From: Nostoc sp. ATCC 53789
GTDB taxonomy: Bacteria; Cyanobacteriota; Cyanobacteriia; Cyanobacteriales; Nostocaceae
Direction: 5' to 3'
DNA: 64,000 bases
Assembly: GCF_009873495.1 (NCBI RefSeq)
Contig: NZ_CP046703.1
Span: 4,754,501-4,818,500, forward strand
A program made the translations under genes and the position numbers. Below are positions 43,687-52,101 of the stretch, one piece after another (the stretch's first letter is position 1; each line of letters begins with the position of its first letter). The notes under the pieces were generated by a model. That model saw only the letters and a list, made by a program, of their open reading frames with translations. It was not told the origin of the DNA and made no database searches.

Positions 43687-45422
43687 ATCAGATGAATTCG
43701 GGACAGCCATTAGGTTCGGTTATTCAAGGTTCTCTAACTGAAGGTTTAGAAGTACGATTGCATCCTGACATTTCTGTGGAAGATATGCGGGTTGGTAAGT
43801 TTCTTGTTGTGCAAGGGATGCGATCGCGCTTTTTTTGTATGCTGACAGATGTAGCATTGGGAGCTGCTAATGCCCGAATTATTGCTAATCCCCCCAGTTG
43901 GGAAGACACTTTTTTACGGGATGTTTTAGCTGGAAGTGGTACTTATGGTACTATCAACCTCGCACCGATGTTGATGTTCACTCCCGAAGCGGAAGAATCT
44001 TTCTCCCCAACAAATGGCAAATCGGCAAATCCCTTTATCCCATCAGTAACGGGTTTAGCTTCCTTTGTGCCACAAACCAGCACGACGATGGAATTGTTGC
44101 CTGTTAAAACTATTCCTAGCCACTTTAGTCAAGTTTACGAAGCCAGTGTTGACGACTTTCGCCGTGTGTTTGGTTGGGAAGATGACCCCCAAAGGCGCAA
44201 TTTTTCCATTGGGAAACCTTTGGATATGGATGTGCCCGTTTGTATCGATTTAAACCGCTTCGTGGAACGGAGTAATGGGGTTTTCGGGAAATCTGGTACT
44301 GGTAAATCCTTTCTAACTCGGCTACTTTTAGCAGGTGTTATCCGTAAAAATGCGGCAGTGAATTTGATTTTTGATATGCACTCTGAGTATGGCTGGGAAG
44401 CTGTCGCAGAAGGAAAGAACGTCAATACAGTTAAGGGATTAAAGCAACTTTTTCCAAGTAAGGTAGAAGTTTATACCCTTGACCCCGAATCGACAAAACG
44501 CCGGGGTGTGCGTGATGCTCAAGAACTTTATTTGAGTTACGAGCAAATAGAAGTTGAAGATATTAAGTTATGTAGTCGAGATTTAGGACTATCTGACGCA
44601 GCTCTAGATAACGCCAATATTCTATATAGTGAGTTTGGCAAGTCTTGGATTGTCCAACTGCTGAACATGACTAACGAAGAAATCGAGATGTTCTGCGACG
44701 AGAAACGTGGACACAAAGGCTCGATTATGGCATTGCAGCGCAAACTCTTGCGGATGGACAGCTTGAAGTATATGCGAGCAGTTTGCCCCCAGAATTACAT
44801 TAGTAAAATTGTGCAATGTTTGGAATCTGGGAAGAATGTTGTGATAGAATTTGGTTCCCAGTCTAATATGCTCTCTTATATGTTGGTGACGAACATGATC
44901 ACCCGACGTATCCACGAGCATTACGTCAAAAAAGCAGATAAATTTTTGCAAAGCAAAAACCCTTGCGATCGCCCCACGCCGTTGATGATTACCATTGAAG
45001 AGGCACACCGTTTTCTTGACCCGGCTATCGTACAAAGCACTATCTTTGGGACTATTGCCCGTGAGTTGCGGAAGTATTTTGTCACACTTTTGGTAGTTGA
45101 TCAACGTCCATCAGGCATAGATAATGAAGTCATGTCCCAGATTGGAACTCGCATTACCGCTTTGCTTAATGACGAAAAAGACATTGACGCGATTTTTACG
45201 GGTGTATCTGGTGGTAGCGGACTGCGATCGGTACTGGCAAAGTTAGACTCTAAACAACAAGCTTTAATTTTGGGTCATGCCGTACCCATGCCCGTAGTAG
45301 TACGTACCCGTCCTTACGACGCAACTTTTTACGAAGAAATTGGTGAGCCAGCCTGGGAAGAAAAACCTGACGCGGAAGTATTTGCTGCTGCTGAACTCGC
45401 CAAAGCTGACCTGGGATTTTAA
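43680..45422 (+). CDS. HerA-like P-loop ATPase/translocase (DUF87)
   Basis: 580 residues. An N-terminal barrel-like region (HAS type) has IQGSLTEGLEVRL and VGKFLVVQG. The FtsK/HerA ATPase core has Walker A GKSGTGKSFLTRLLLAG (about 202), Walker B MITIEEAHRF (about 435) and VVDQRPSGID with a sensor-type Gln/Arg. HerA enzymes are hexameric DNA translocases in end resection with NurA or in defence; no NurA gene is adjacent. Start ATG 43680 is made by the heptamer repeat; ATG 43692 is an alternative. Monocistronic. Confidence 0.85.
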   Translation: MTNQMNSGQPLGSVIQGSLTEGLEVRLHPDISVEDMRVGKFLVVQGMRSRFFCMLTDVALGAANARIIANPPSWEDTFLRDVLAGSGTYGTINLAPMLMFTPEAEESFSPTNGKSANPFIPSVTGLASFVPQTSTTMELLPVKTIPSHFSQVYEASVDDFRRVFGWEDDPQRRNFSIGKPLDMDVPVCIDLNRFVERSNGVFGKSGTGKSFLTRLLLAGVIRKNAAVNLIFDMHSEYGWEAVAEGKNVNTVKGLKQLFPSKVEVYTLDPESTKRRGVRDAQELYLSYEQIEVEDIKLCSRDLGLSDAALDNANILYSEFGKSWIVQLLNMTNEEIEMFCDEKRGHKGSIMALQRKLLRMDSLKYMRAVCPQNYISKIVQCLESGKNVVIEFGSQSNMLSYMLVTNMITRRIHEHYVKKADKFLQSKNPCDRPTPLMITIEEAHRFLDPAIVQSTIFGTIARELRKYFVTLLVVDQRPSGIDNEVMSQIGTRITALLNDEKDIDAIFTGVSGGSGLRSVLAKLDSKQQALILGHAVPMPVVVRTRPYDATFYEEIGEPAWEEKPDAEVFAAAELAKADLGF

Positions 45423-45432
45423 ATAGTTATTT

Positions 45433-45530
45433 GTCATTGGTCATTGGTCATTGGTCATTGGTCATTGGTCATTGGTCATTGGTCATTGGTCATTGGTCAT
45501 TGGTCATTGGTCATTGGTCATTGGTCATTT
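45433..45530. repeat. heptamer tandem repeat, 14 units
   Basis: GTCATTG repeated 13 times at exact 7-bp spacing from 45433, then GTCATTT. It is the reverse complement of the repeat before the HerA-like gene. The outer unit CCAATGCCCAATTCCCAATT (45582-45601) mirrors 43547-43570 as well. Confidence 0.95.
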
Positions 45531-45605
45531 GTCCTACGGGAAGTCACTGATTAATCTACATCAAGATTAATCCCTTAGCGACCAATGCCCAATTCCCAAT
45601 TCGTA

Positions 45606-46082
45606 ACATCCCTCCATCCTCACAAGAAATTAAGTTCGGTTATCCGGCTACTTTTTGGCAACAGAAGAGGGGTTTTTGAGGTCACTATAGATATAGTCAG
45701 TAATTTCAAGGAAGCCTAAATTTTTTTCCAAACGACCAATTTTGGATTACAATTGAAAGTTTTATCTTAAGATACTTTACTATCTGCCTGATTTATCGTA
45801 CTATAAAACTAAGTGAACTCATACCGACTTCGGATTTACTTGTTACCTCAGTAACTACCTAAAGTAAGAATTCTCAAAAATAACCACTGTGCTAATAAGA
45901 GATTGAAAATTTAGGGAAGGTAGGGGAACCTATCTTAGGGGCTTAACGTCTTAAAAGCGTCTCTATCAATTGATAATTGTTTTTAGTAGCTCCTAATATT
46001 TCGTGATAGATTTACTACCTTTATCCATCCATTTTAGTAAGAAAACATACATTTTATTTACGGAGTAGAGGACAACGCACCA
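45606..46082. other. 477-base leader of the sigma factor gene
   Basis: AT-rich, no gene. The ribosome site (GGAG near 46061) is weak and lies some 18 bases from ATG 46083. The gap likely holds the promoter; I cannot name a box. Confidence 0.45.
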
Positions 46083-47066
46083 ATGCCTACTGTCAATACC
46101 CAAACGGAAAATCTCAACACCAGATTCACGGCTGATATGGTGCGAACCTATCTGCGAGAAATTGGCCGTGTACCACTGCTAACACGTGAACAAGAGATTG
46201 TATATGGGAAGCAGGTTCAACAAATGATGACGCTCATCGATGCCAAAGAGGTTTTGGCGAAGAAACTGCACCGCGAACCGGATATGTCAGAGTGGGCTGA
46301 CGTGGTTCAACAATCGGAAACTGAAGTACAACAAACAGTAGCTCAAGGTAAGCGGGCAAAGCAAAAAATGATCGAAGCGAATTTGCGCTTGGTCGTTGCT
46401 ATTGCGAAAAAATACCAAAAGCGAAATATGGAATTTCTGGATTTAATTCAGGAAGGAACACTAGGATTAGAGCGGGGTGTGGAGAAATTTGACCCAATGA
46501 GGGGTTATAAGTTCTCGACTTACGCTTACTGGTGGATTCGCCAAGCTATTACCCGCGCGATCGCTCAACAAGGACGTACTATCCGGTTGCCGATCCACAT
46601 TACCGAAAAACTGAACAAAATCAAGAAAGTACAGCGTGAGTTGGCTCAAACCTTGGGGCGATCGCCCACTCCAGCCGAAATTGCCAAAGAACTGGAACTA
46701 GAACCTGCTCAGATCCGCGAGTACCTGAATATGGCGCGTCAACCAGTGTCTTTGGACGTTAAAGTTGGCGATAACCAAGATACTGAGTTGCAAGAAATGC
46801 TCGAAGATAGCGGGCCATCACCAGAGTATTACACCAACCAAGAATTCTTACGCCAAGATTTGAACAACCTACTAGCAGAACTAACCCCGCAACAGCGAGA
46901 AGTTTTAGCTCTACGCTTTGGTTTAGAAGATGGTAACGAAATGTCATTGGCGAAAGTGGGTGAGAGATTGAATCTCAGCCGCGAACGTGTCCGCCAGTTA
47001 GAGCATCAAGCTTTGGCTCATCTGCGTCGTCGTCGCGCCAATGTCCAAGAATACGTTGCTAGTTAA
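46083..47066 (+). CDS. RNA polymerase sigma factor, RpoD-like group 2
   Basis: 327 residues. Region 1.2 is DMVRTYLREIGRVPLLTREQE; region 2 has EANLRLVVAIAKKYQKRNMEFLDLIQEGTLGLERGVEKFDP and YAYWWIRQAITRAI (-10 recognition); region 3 is HITEKLNKIKKVQREL; region 4 has LTPQQREVLALRFGL and LSRERVRQLEHQALAHLRR (-35 recognition). The short N terminus, lacking region 1.1, fits a non-essential group 2 factor (SigB-SigE class in cyanobacteria); which one I cannot decide. Two hairpins follow the stop. Confidence 0.93.
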   Translation: MPTVNTQTENLNTRFTADMVRTYLREIGRVPLLTREQEIVYGKQVQQMMTLIDAKEVLAKKLHREPDMSEWADVVQQSETEVQQTVAQGKRAKQKMIEANLRLVVAIAKKYQKRNMEFLDLIQEGTLGLERGVEKFDPMRGYKFSTYAYWWIRQAITRAIAQQGRTIRLPIHITEKLNKIKKVQRELAQTLGRSPTPAEIAKELELEPAQIREYLNMARQPVSLDVKVGDNQDTELQEMLEDSGPSPEYYTNQEFLRQDLNNLLAELTPQQREVLALRFGLEDGNEMSLAKVGERLNLSRERVRQLEHQALAHLRRRRANVQEYVAS

Positions 47067-47071
47067 ATATG

Positions 47072-47136
47072 GAGACGCGAAATCCCGCGTCTCTAGAGCA
47101 TGATGAGCCTCCTGAATTCAGGGGGCTATTTTTTTA
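47072..47136 (+). terminator. double hairpin terminator after the sigma factor
   Basis: First hairpin GAGACGCG (47072-47079) / CGCGTCTC (47086-47093). Second AGCC-T-CCTGAATTCAGG-G-GGCT (47106-47127), followed by a T run (47129-47135). The second is a classical terminator. Confidence 0.88.
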
Positions 47137-47365
47137 TACTGATAGCCAGGAAAAATATTTTGATCTAAGGCTGTATTTCTACGGCGACAAAACCGAGAAA
47201 ATACTATCAGTATTTTTATTTATTAAAAAGTAAAAAAACAAGGTAAAACAAAACCCATATTGATTGAAAGGATCTAATTTCTGATTAACCTCACCCAATC
47301 AGATGATTCTATTGGATGAAGAATAACTCAAACTATATTAAGTAATGTAAAGTTAATTAAATTGC

Positions 47366-47417
47366 TTTGTAGTAAAGGGTTTAGTCCTATTTGAAGGGAT
47401 CAAGCCCTTACTACAAA
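47366..47417. repeat. palindromic repeat in the sigma-secreted protein gap
   Basis: TTTGTAGTAAAGGG and its complement CCCTTACTACAAA form the ends of an imperfect 21-bp stem. The TAGTAAGGGCTT-type repeat is common in cyanobacteria. The rest of 47137-47627 shows no gene. Confidence 0.7.
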
Positions 47418-47627
47418 CCTTTAATTGTTTACGTCGCTCTACTTCCCCTAACTGGTGGTAATCTAAGATTGTTGGGCTAGATTAAATAAAAACTTTGGTT
47501 TTTGACAGTTTTCTTTTTTGGACAATAGTAATATAAGTCGTTAACAAAGTCTTTTGACAATTAAGACTTGGTTATAGTTTAAGTAAGTTCTAAAGAACTT
47601 AGTTGATTTTTTAACAGGAGAAGTAGG

Positions 47628-48335
47628 GTGCTTAACAACCTTTATCAGTTCTTATCTCCCCGCCAGTGGGGAATTTCCCTAGCGGGCTTAGGCTTACTTC
47701 TCGGTTTGGGCTTTATAGGCAAGCAGACTCAAGTCGTACCGGTTACAGATTCTCCATTATCATCGGCTCAGATTCAAAAAACCACAACCTCCGAAAACTC
47801 CCTTTTGTCGCAGCTAAGAAAAGTTAGAGAGCAGAGAAGTCAGCTAAGAGCATCTGCTGGAGAGAGAGGGATTTTTGTACATCAGAGCGGAAAAACACTC
47901 CCTAAAACCACAGCGCTGGTTCCAGATTCTCAGGGAGCTACAAAAGGTACAGAAAGTTTACCAAAAGTGAATTTTCCTGTCAAAGATGGGGTTTATCTCT
48001 ATGGTCAATCGCCAAAATCAAACCAGCTTGGTCAAGGTTACATCATATTTCAAAAGCAGCAGGACAAGATAACTGGTGCATTGTATATGCCCCAATCAGA
48101 ATTTAATTGTTTTCAAGGTACGCTCAACAAGTCAGGAGAGTTGGCGATGACGGTTAATAGTTCGTCAAATGAAGCCAGTACTCCTCGATCAAATCAGGTA
48201 GCTGCAAACAGCAAACTACCTAAAGTCAGTGAAGATGAGTTCAGCAGTTATCCTTACTCAGTGGCTCTGCAAGACTTTTATCAATTAAATTCCATCACAG
48301 CTAGCGATCGCCGCACGTTGCAAATGTGCAAATAA
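47628..48335 (+). CDS. membrane-anchored or exported hypothetical protein
   Basis: 235 residues. SPRQWGISLAGLGLLLGLGFIG (shown core AGLGLLLGLGFIG) is a single membrane or signal segment at about 11-32. A Gln/Arg-rich coiled stretch (LLSQLRKVREQRSQLR) and a globular C-terminal half with VYLYGQSP, GQGYIIFQKQQDKITGALY and FNCFQGTL follow. Two Cys (in NCFQG and at the end) could pair. Family not recognised. GTG start lies behind AGGAG. Its stop is 8 bases from the stop of convergent cobO. Confidence 0.7.
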   Translation: MLNNLYQFLSPRQWGISLAGLGLLLGLGFIGKQTQVVPVTDSPLSSAQIQKTTTSENSLLSQLRKVREQRSQLRASAGERGIFVHQSGKTLPKTTALVPDSQGATKGTESLPKVNFPVKDGVYLYGQSPKSNQLGQGYIIFQKQQDKITGALYMPQSEFNCFQGTLNKSGELAMTVNSSSNEASTPRSNQVAANSKLPKVSEDEFSSYPYSVALQDFYQLNSITASDRRTLQMCK

Positions 48336-48343
48336 TCGTTAAG

Positions 48344-49021
48344 TTAATACTCAATTCCTGGTTGCGCTTTCACACCTTGATCGCGGAAAGGGTGCTTAAT
48401 TAAGGTCATTTCGGTTACGAGGTCAGCACGCTCAATTAAACCTGCTGGTGCGCCTCTACCTGTGAGAATAACGTGCTTGTTAGCTGGTTTTTGCGCCAAA
48501 CCCGATAAAACGTCCTCTAATGGTAAGTAAGCCATTTTGAGGGCAATATTGATTTCGTCTAACAACACCAGATGAAAGTCTGGGTTGCGGATGTATTCTA
48601 ATGATTTTTCCCAGGCGGCGCTAGCTTTGTCAAGATCGCGATCGCGGTCTTGAGTTTCCCAAGTGAAGCCTTCGCCCATTGCATGAAATTCTATCTGGTC
48701 TTCCCAATAGCTGAAAACCCTTTTTTCTGAAGGTTCCCAGCTTCCCTTAATAAATTGGATGATTGCTACTTTATAGCCGTGACCTAGCGATCGTAACACC
48801 ATCCCCAAAGCCGCAGTGGTTTTACCTTTACCATTACCAGTATTTACAATAATTAACCCTTTTTCTGGGACAGCTTCTGCTATGCGCTTGTCTTGCACTT
48901 CTTTGCGTCGCTGCATTTTTTTGCGGTACTGTTCATCAGTCAGAGATGAAGACATTACCTCATCAATCAAGCGCCCAATTTCTTGATCTTGGTTTAATTC
49001 TTGTGGTGTATCGTTTTTCAT
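48344..49021 (-). CDS. cobO: cob(I)yrinic acid a,c-diamide adenosyltransferase
   Basis: 225 residues. The P-loop GNGKGKTTAALG, then HAMGEGFTWETQDRDRD, VLLDEINIAL and VILTGRGAP are the CobO/BtuR pattern. It adenosylates the cobalt of corrinoids using ATP to form coenzyme B12 precursors. A charged 50-residue N-terminal extension precedes the core, usual in cyanobacteria. No cobalamin riboswitch was recognised upstream. Confidence 0.94.
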   Translation of the reverse strand: MKNDTPQELNQDQEIGRLIDEVMSSSLTDEQYRKKMQRRKEVQDKRIAEAVPEKGLIIVNTGNGKGKTTAALGMVLRSLGHGYKVAIIQFIKGSWEPSEKRVFSYWEDQIEFHAMGEGFTWETQDRDRDLDKASAAWEKSLEYIRNPDFHLVLLDEINIALKMAYLPLEDVLSGLAQKPANKHVILTGRGAPAGLIERADLVTEMTLIKHPFRDQGVKAQPGIEY

Positions 49022-49357
49022 TAAGCTTGTCTAGAAATAACTGTTAAAAGTGTTGGGAATGAACCAAAATCTTCTTACTTATCCAATTTCACTTAAATTA
49101 CTTGATTGGAAATGTCCAGTAAGTTTTCATGTGAAATATTAATAGTATGTTAGCTTTATTAATGATTTGCAGACAAGTGGAAATATCTATGATACACAAA
49201 CTGAACTTATAATTTGAGTTTACTATTACTGTTTTAAATAATTTAATATGTTCATTAAAGCATTTTAACAAAAAAAGTTTCTGATTATCTCCTTTAGTAA
49301 AATTATGAGTTAGATGCTTTAAGTCTTAGGAGCTATGATGTCTAATATCAGGAGCAT
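49022..49357. other. 336-base gap between cobO and the GFA gene
   Basis: Strongly AT-rich; no gene, palindrome or repeat that I can support. Confidence 0.5.
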
Positions 49358-49810
49358 TTATGGATGTTGTTGTTTCCATTTTTCCCATAAAGGCTGCGTA
49401 TCCTCTGGTTGTCCATCATAGTTGAGTAACTGATCTGAAATTATCACCCATGACTGGGCACTGCGTGTCCAAATGTTACCTACTGGGCGTAACCAACTTG
49501 TATCATCTAAGGTTCCAGCTTTGACATTGATAGTATCAGTTTTATAAGTCCGTTCATGAAACAATCGCGTTCCGCAGTCGCCACAGAATAGGTTATTTAC
49601 TTCACGTCCGCTATCATTTTTCCGAGTCCAAGCTTTCGGTTTTCCCTGAACAATTACAACAGCATCTCGTAGTACTGTAAGAGACATACCAAAGGCACTA
49701 GACGATTGTTTCTGACACTCCTTGCAGTGGCATAGGTAAAGGGTTAAAGGTTGGGCATGAATTTCATAACGAATCTGTCCACATTGACAACCTCCAGTAT
49801 ATGGAATCAC
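49358..49810 (-). CDS. GFA-family protein (glutathione-dependent formaldehyde-activating enzyme-like)
   Basis: 150 residues. The zinc sites of the Mss4-like fold are present: GGCQCGQIRYEI, CHCKECQKQSSSAFG and FCGDCGTRLF. The family includes formaldehyde-glutathione adduct enzymes and CENP-V, but most members have no known substrate. Its neighbour lies 128 bases upstream on the same strand. Confidence 0.9.
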   Translation of the reverse strand: MIPYTGGCQCGQIRYEIHAQPLTLYLCHCKECQKQSSSAFGMSLTVLRDAVVIVQGKPKAWTRKNDSGREVNNLFCGDCGTRLFHERTYKTDTINVKAGTLDDTSWLRPVGNIWTRSAQSWVIISDQLLNYDGQPEDTQPLWEKWKQQHP

Positions 49811-49937
49811 AAGTTTTATCTCCTGACAATTTGTGTTGCTTTATTGTAACTAAAACTATCTCAATCTTAGAGCGGGTTTTAGTAGACACAAACAGAAGAC
49901 TTATGAACACGATTCTCTGTGCTTCCCTAAATCCTCT

Positions 49938-51206
49938 TCATCCTTCATCTTCATCCGATTCATCATCCTCACTCCAATACTGTTGAGGTGCATTTCCGTG
50001 AACTTCTAAAATTTTTGGTTTTTTGATTTTGTTATCAGGTGGATTAATCGCTTCTAACTGCACATCAAATTTCCAGTTATCACCAAAATCATAAAGATAG
50101 GTCATTTTATTACCTGGTTCTAGAGACACATCACCAATCTGCACTTCGTCGGCAAATGGGGGTGTTTCCATATAAGCATGACCGATTTTTATGATGCGAC
50201 CAAAATGGTCTTTATAACTAAACTCGTACAGGTGATCGTAATCAAAGTCAAAAGCATCAAGAATTGTCTCTGCTAGCCAGCTTAATGGTTTTTTGGCTGG
50301 TATGGCAATGCGTCGCCAAGCCTTAGAAAGGGATACTTTGAAAATATAAATCCCGTCAGTAAAGCCTTGCTTGGGAACAAGTAAATTATGCTCCCATTCT
50401 GGAAAAAAGGGTTGAAAATATGACTGTAATTTCCCAAAAGTTACATTTACATCATCCTGTAATTCTCCTCGTATACCCAATGGAAAAAGGAATTGCAACA
50501 TAGCATCACCAAATGGCAAGCATTGTAAACTAGTAATGCGCCATCCTTTGCCTTCTTTTGGCTTTCCATGTTTAATAGATAAAAATCCAAATAACTCTAA
50601 TAGGGCAACATTATGCAGACCGGGGTAATAACTAATATCGTGTTGGTGTTCATATTTAGGGAATTTTAAACCTTTATCTGGGACACGGGGCCAAAGTTGA
50701 ATACATCTAAATAAATTCCCCAATGAATCTTGATGTTCACCTAAGATTTCGTTATTTCCCCAAATCAACCAGGCTTCTAATAAATTGAAATAGCGTTCTG
50801 TTAAATTCAGGTTTGACCATGATTGCAAAGTTGCTGCGTCTAAAACTAAAATCTGCTTCTTCCCTTGGGATCTAATTTGGGCTATCCCAGAACTGCGTAA
50901 TAGCAGATATAGTCCATTAATGTAAGGGTATGATTTCTGTACAGGGCGTTTGAGTTTAGTTTCAATTGGGTGACTTAACAGAGAATTCAATTCTGATAGT
51001 ACTTTCAGTGGTAGAAGATTATTAACACTACTAACTTCCACTCCATTCGGTTGTAATAAATCTATCAGAGTTTGAAAATCACGCAAAATTGTACCGGGTT
51101 GATTTTCATCAATACTGAGTTCTTGCAAGAGTTGTTGTTGTGACTCTGTTAAGGAAGGTAGTTCAGGATTGAGTGTGCGTTCTAGTCGCGCAAATAAATC
51201 TTCCAT
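49938..51206 (-). CDS. plasmid pRiA4b ORF-3-like protein
   Basis: 422 residues. The C-terminal about 140 residues hold the PF07929-type domain: YIFKVSLSKAWRRIAIPA, LYEFSYKD, MTYLYDFGDNWKFDVQLE, then an acidic SEDDESDEDEG tail. The N-terminal 270 residues are helical and not recognised. The domain occurs on plasmids and beside transposons, but no mobile element is nearby. Function unknown. ATG 51206. Confidence 0.85.
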   Translation of the reverse strand: MEDLFARLERTLNPELPSLTESQQQLLQELSIDENQPGTILRDFQTLIDLLQPNGVEVSSVNNLLPLKVLSELNSLLSHPIETKLKRPVQKSYPYINGLYLLLRSSGIAQIRSQGKKQILVLDAATLQSWSNLNLTERYFNLLEAWLIWGNNEILGEHQDSLGNLFRCIQLWPRVPDKGLKFPKYEHQHDISYYPGLHNVALLELFGFLSIKHGKPKEGKGWRITSLQCLPFGDAMLQFLFPLGIRGELQDDVNVTFGKLQSYFQPFFPEWEHNLLVPKQGFTDGIYIFKVSLSKAWRRIAIPAKKPLSWLAETILDAFDFDYDHLYEFSYKDHFGRIIKIGHAYMETPPFADEVQIGDVSLEPGNKMTYLYDFGDNWKFDVQLEAINPPDNKIKKPKILEVHGNAPQQYWSEDDESDEDEG

Positions 51207-51389
51207 AAATAAAAATTATAAATTCTCAATTCACAATTTAACCTTGTGTTCTTTATACGATGATTACCAAAATTATCCTAATAAACCCTGACCCTATAAG
51301 TGTCATAGTAGGTTTATCAAGACCGTAAGCTTAATGAGATGTGAATGATAATATTCTCATCTTCTAGTTGACAATCCCAGGAGTTTGAT

Positions 51390-51929
51390 ATGAATAGTAA
51401 CACTCACCGTCTACAGATGATTTTAGCTGATACACCTATTAATACAGTATTACCTGCGATCGCTCAACTAAATCTACCTAACTGGTGGTTAGCCGGTGGT
51501 GCAGTCCGAAACACTGTTTGGTCTTCGATTTTTGGCAATGACTGTGGGTTAGGTATTAAAGATTTTGATATTGCATTCTTTGATATAGAAGGAAATCGTT
51601 CTCAAGAACTAGCAGCAAAGGCGACTCTCACAGAACAATTTCCTCATGACGAGTTTGATGTCAAAAATCAAGCCAGTTTTGCTCGTTGGCGGTTTGGTAG
51701 CAGACCTTACACTAGTACAGAAGATGCCATTACAGAGTGGCTGCACACTGCTACTGCTGTCGGAGTTCGACTAGATACACAAGACCAATGGCAATTTTTC
51801 ACTCCTTACGGATTAGATGACCTGTTTGATGGAATTATTCGACCTACACCAGCACATACTCATAATATGGATGCCCACAATAAGGCATCTGGATTCTTGC
51901 AGAAGTGTCCTAATCTGCGTTTGGCGTAA
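51390..51929 (+). CDS. nucleotidyltransferase-like protein (DUF925/NTP_transf_6)
   Basis: 179 residues. WWLAGGAVRNTVW is the glycine-rich nucleotide-binding strand, and IKDFDIAFFD supplies the DxD catalytic Asp pair. FARWRFGSRPYTSTEDAI and PYGLDDLFDGIIRPTP are family-specific. The donor and acceptor are unknown. The nearby kinase gene starts 173 bases downstream and is probably independent. Confidence 0.88.
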   Translation: MNSNTHRLQMILADTPINTVLPAIAQLNLPNWWLAGGAVRNTVWSSIFGNDCGLGIKDFDIAFFDIEGNRSQELAAKATLTEQFPHDEFDVKNQASFARWRFGSRPYTSTEDAITEWLHTATAVGVRLDTQDQWQFFTPYGLDDLFDGIIRPTPAHTHNMDAHNKASGFLQKCPNLRLA

Positions 51930-52101
51930 AAGTTAGAGTAGCTTTTCCGTTACAAGGGAATAATCGCGTTTCAATTTATAACCCTTGAATACGGAATCAC
52001 AATGTTAATAATTTTCTACCACTGGGAATAATTAAAGTAGAACCCCTTTTATGACAAGACGAGGGGTAGTACTAATTTTGTAAGTTTATAGGCAAAAATC
52101 A

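Noticed and set aside
45433..45530. CRISPR-like array
   Set aside because: Units are 7 bp with no spacers; it is a simple heptamer tandem repeat.
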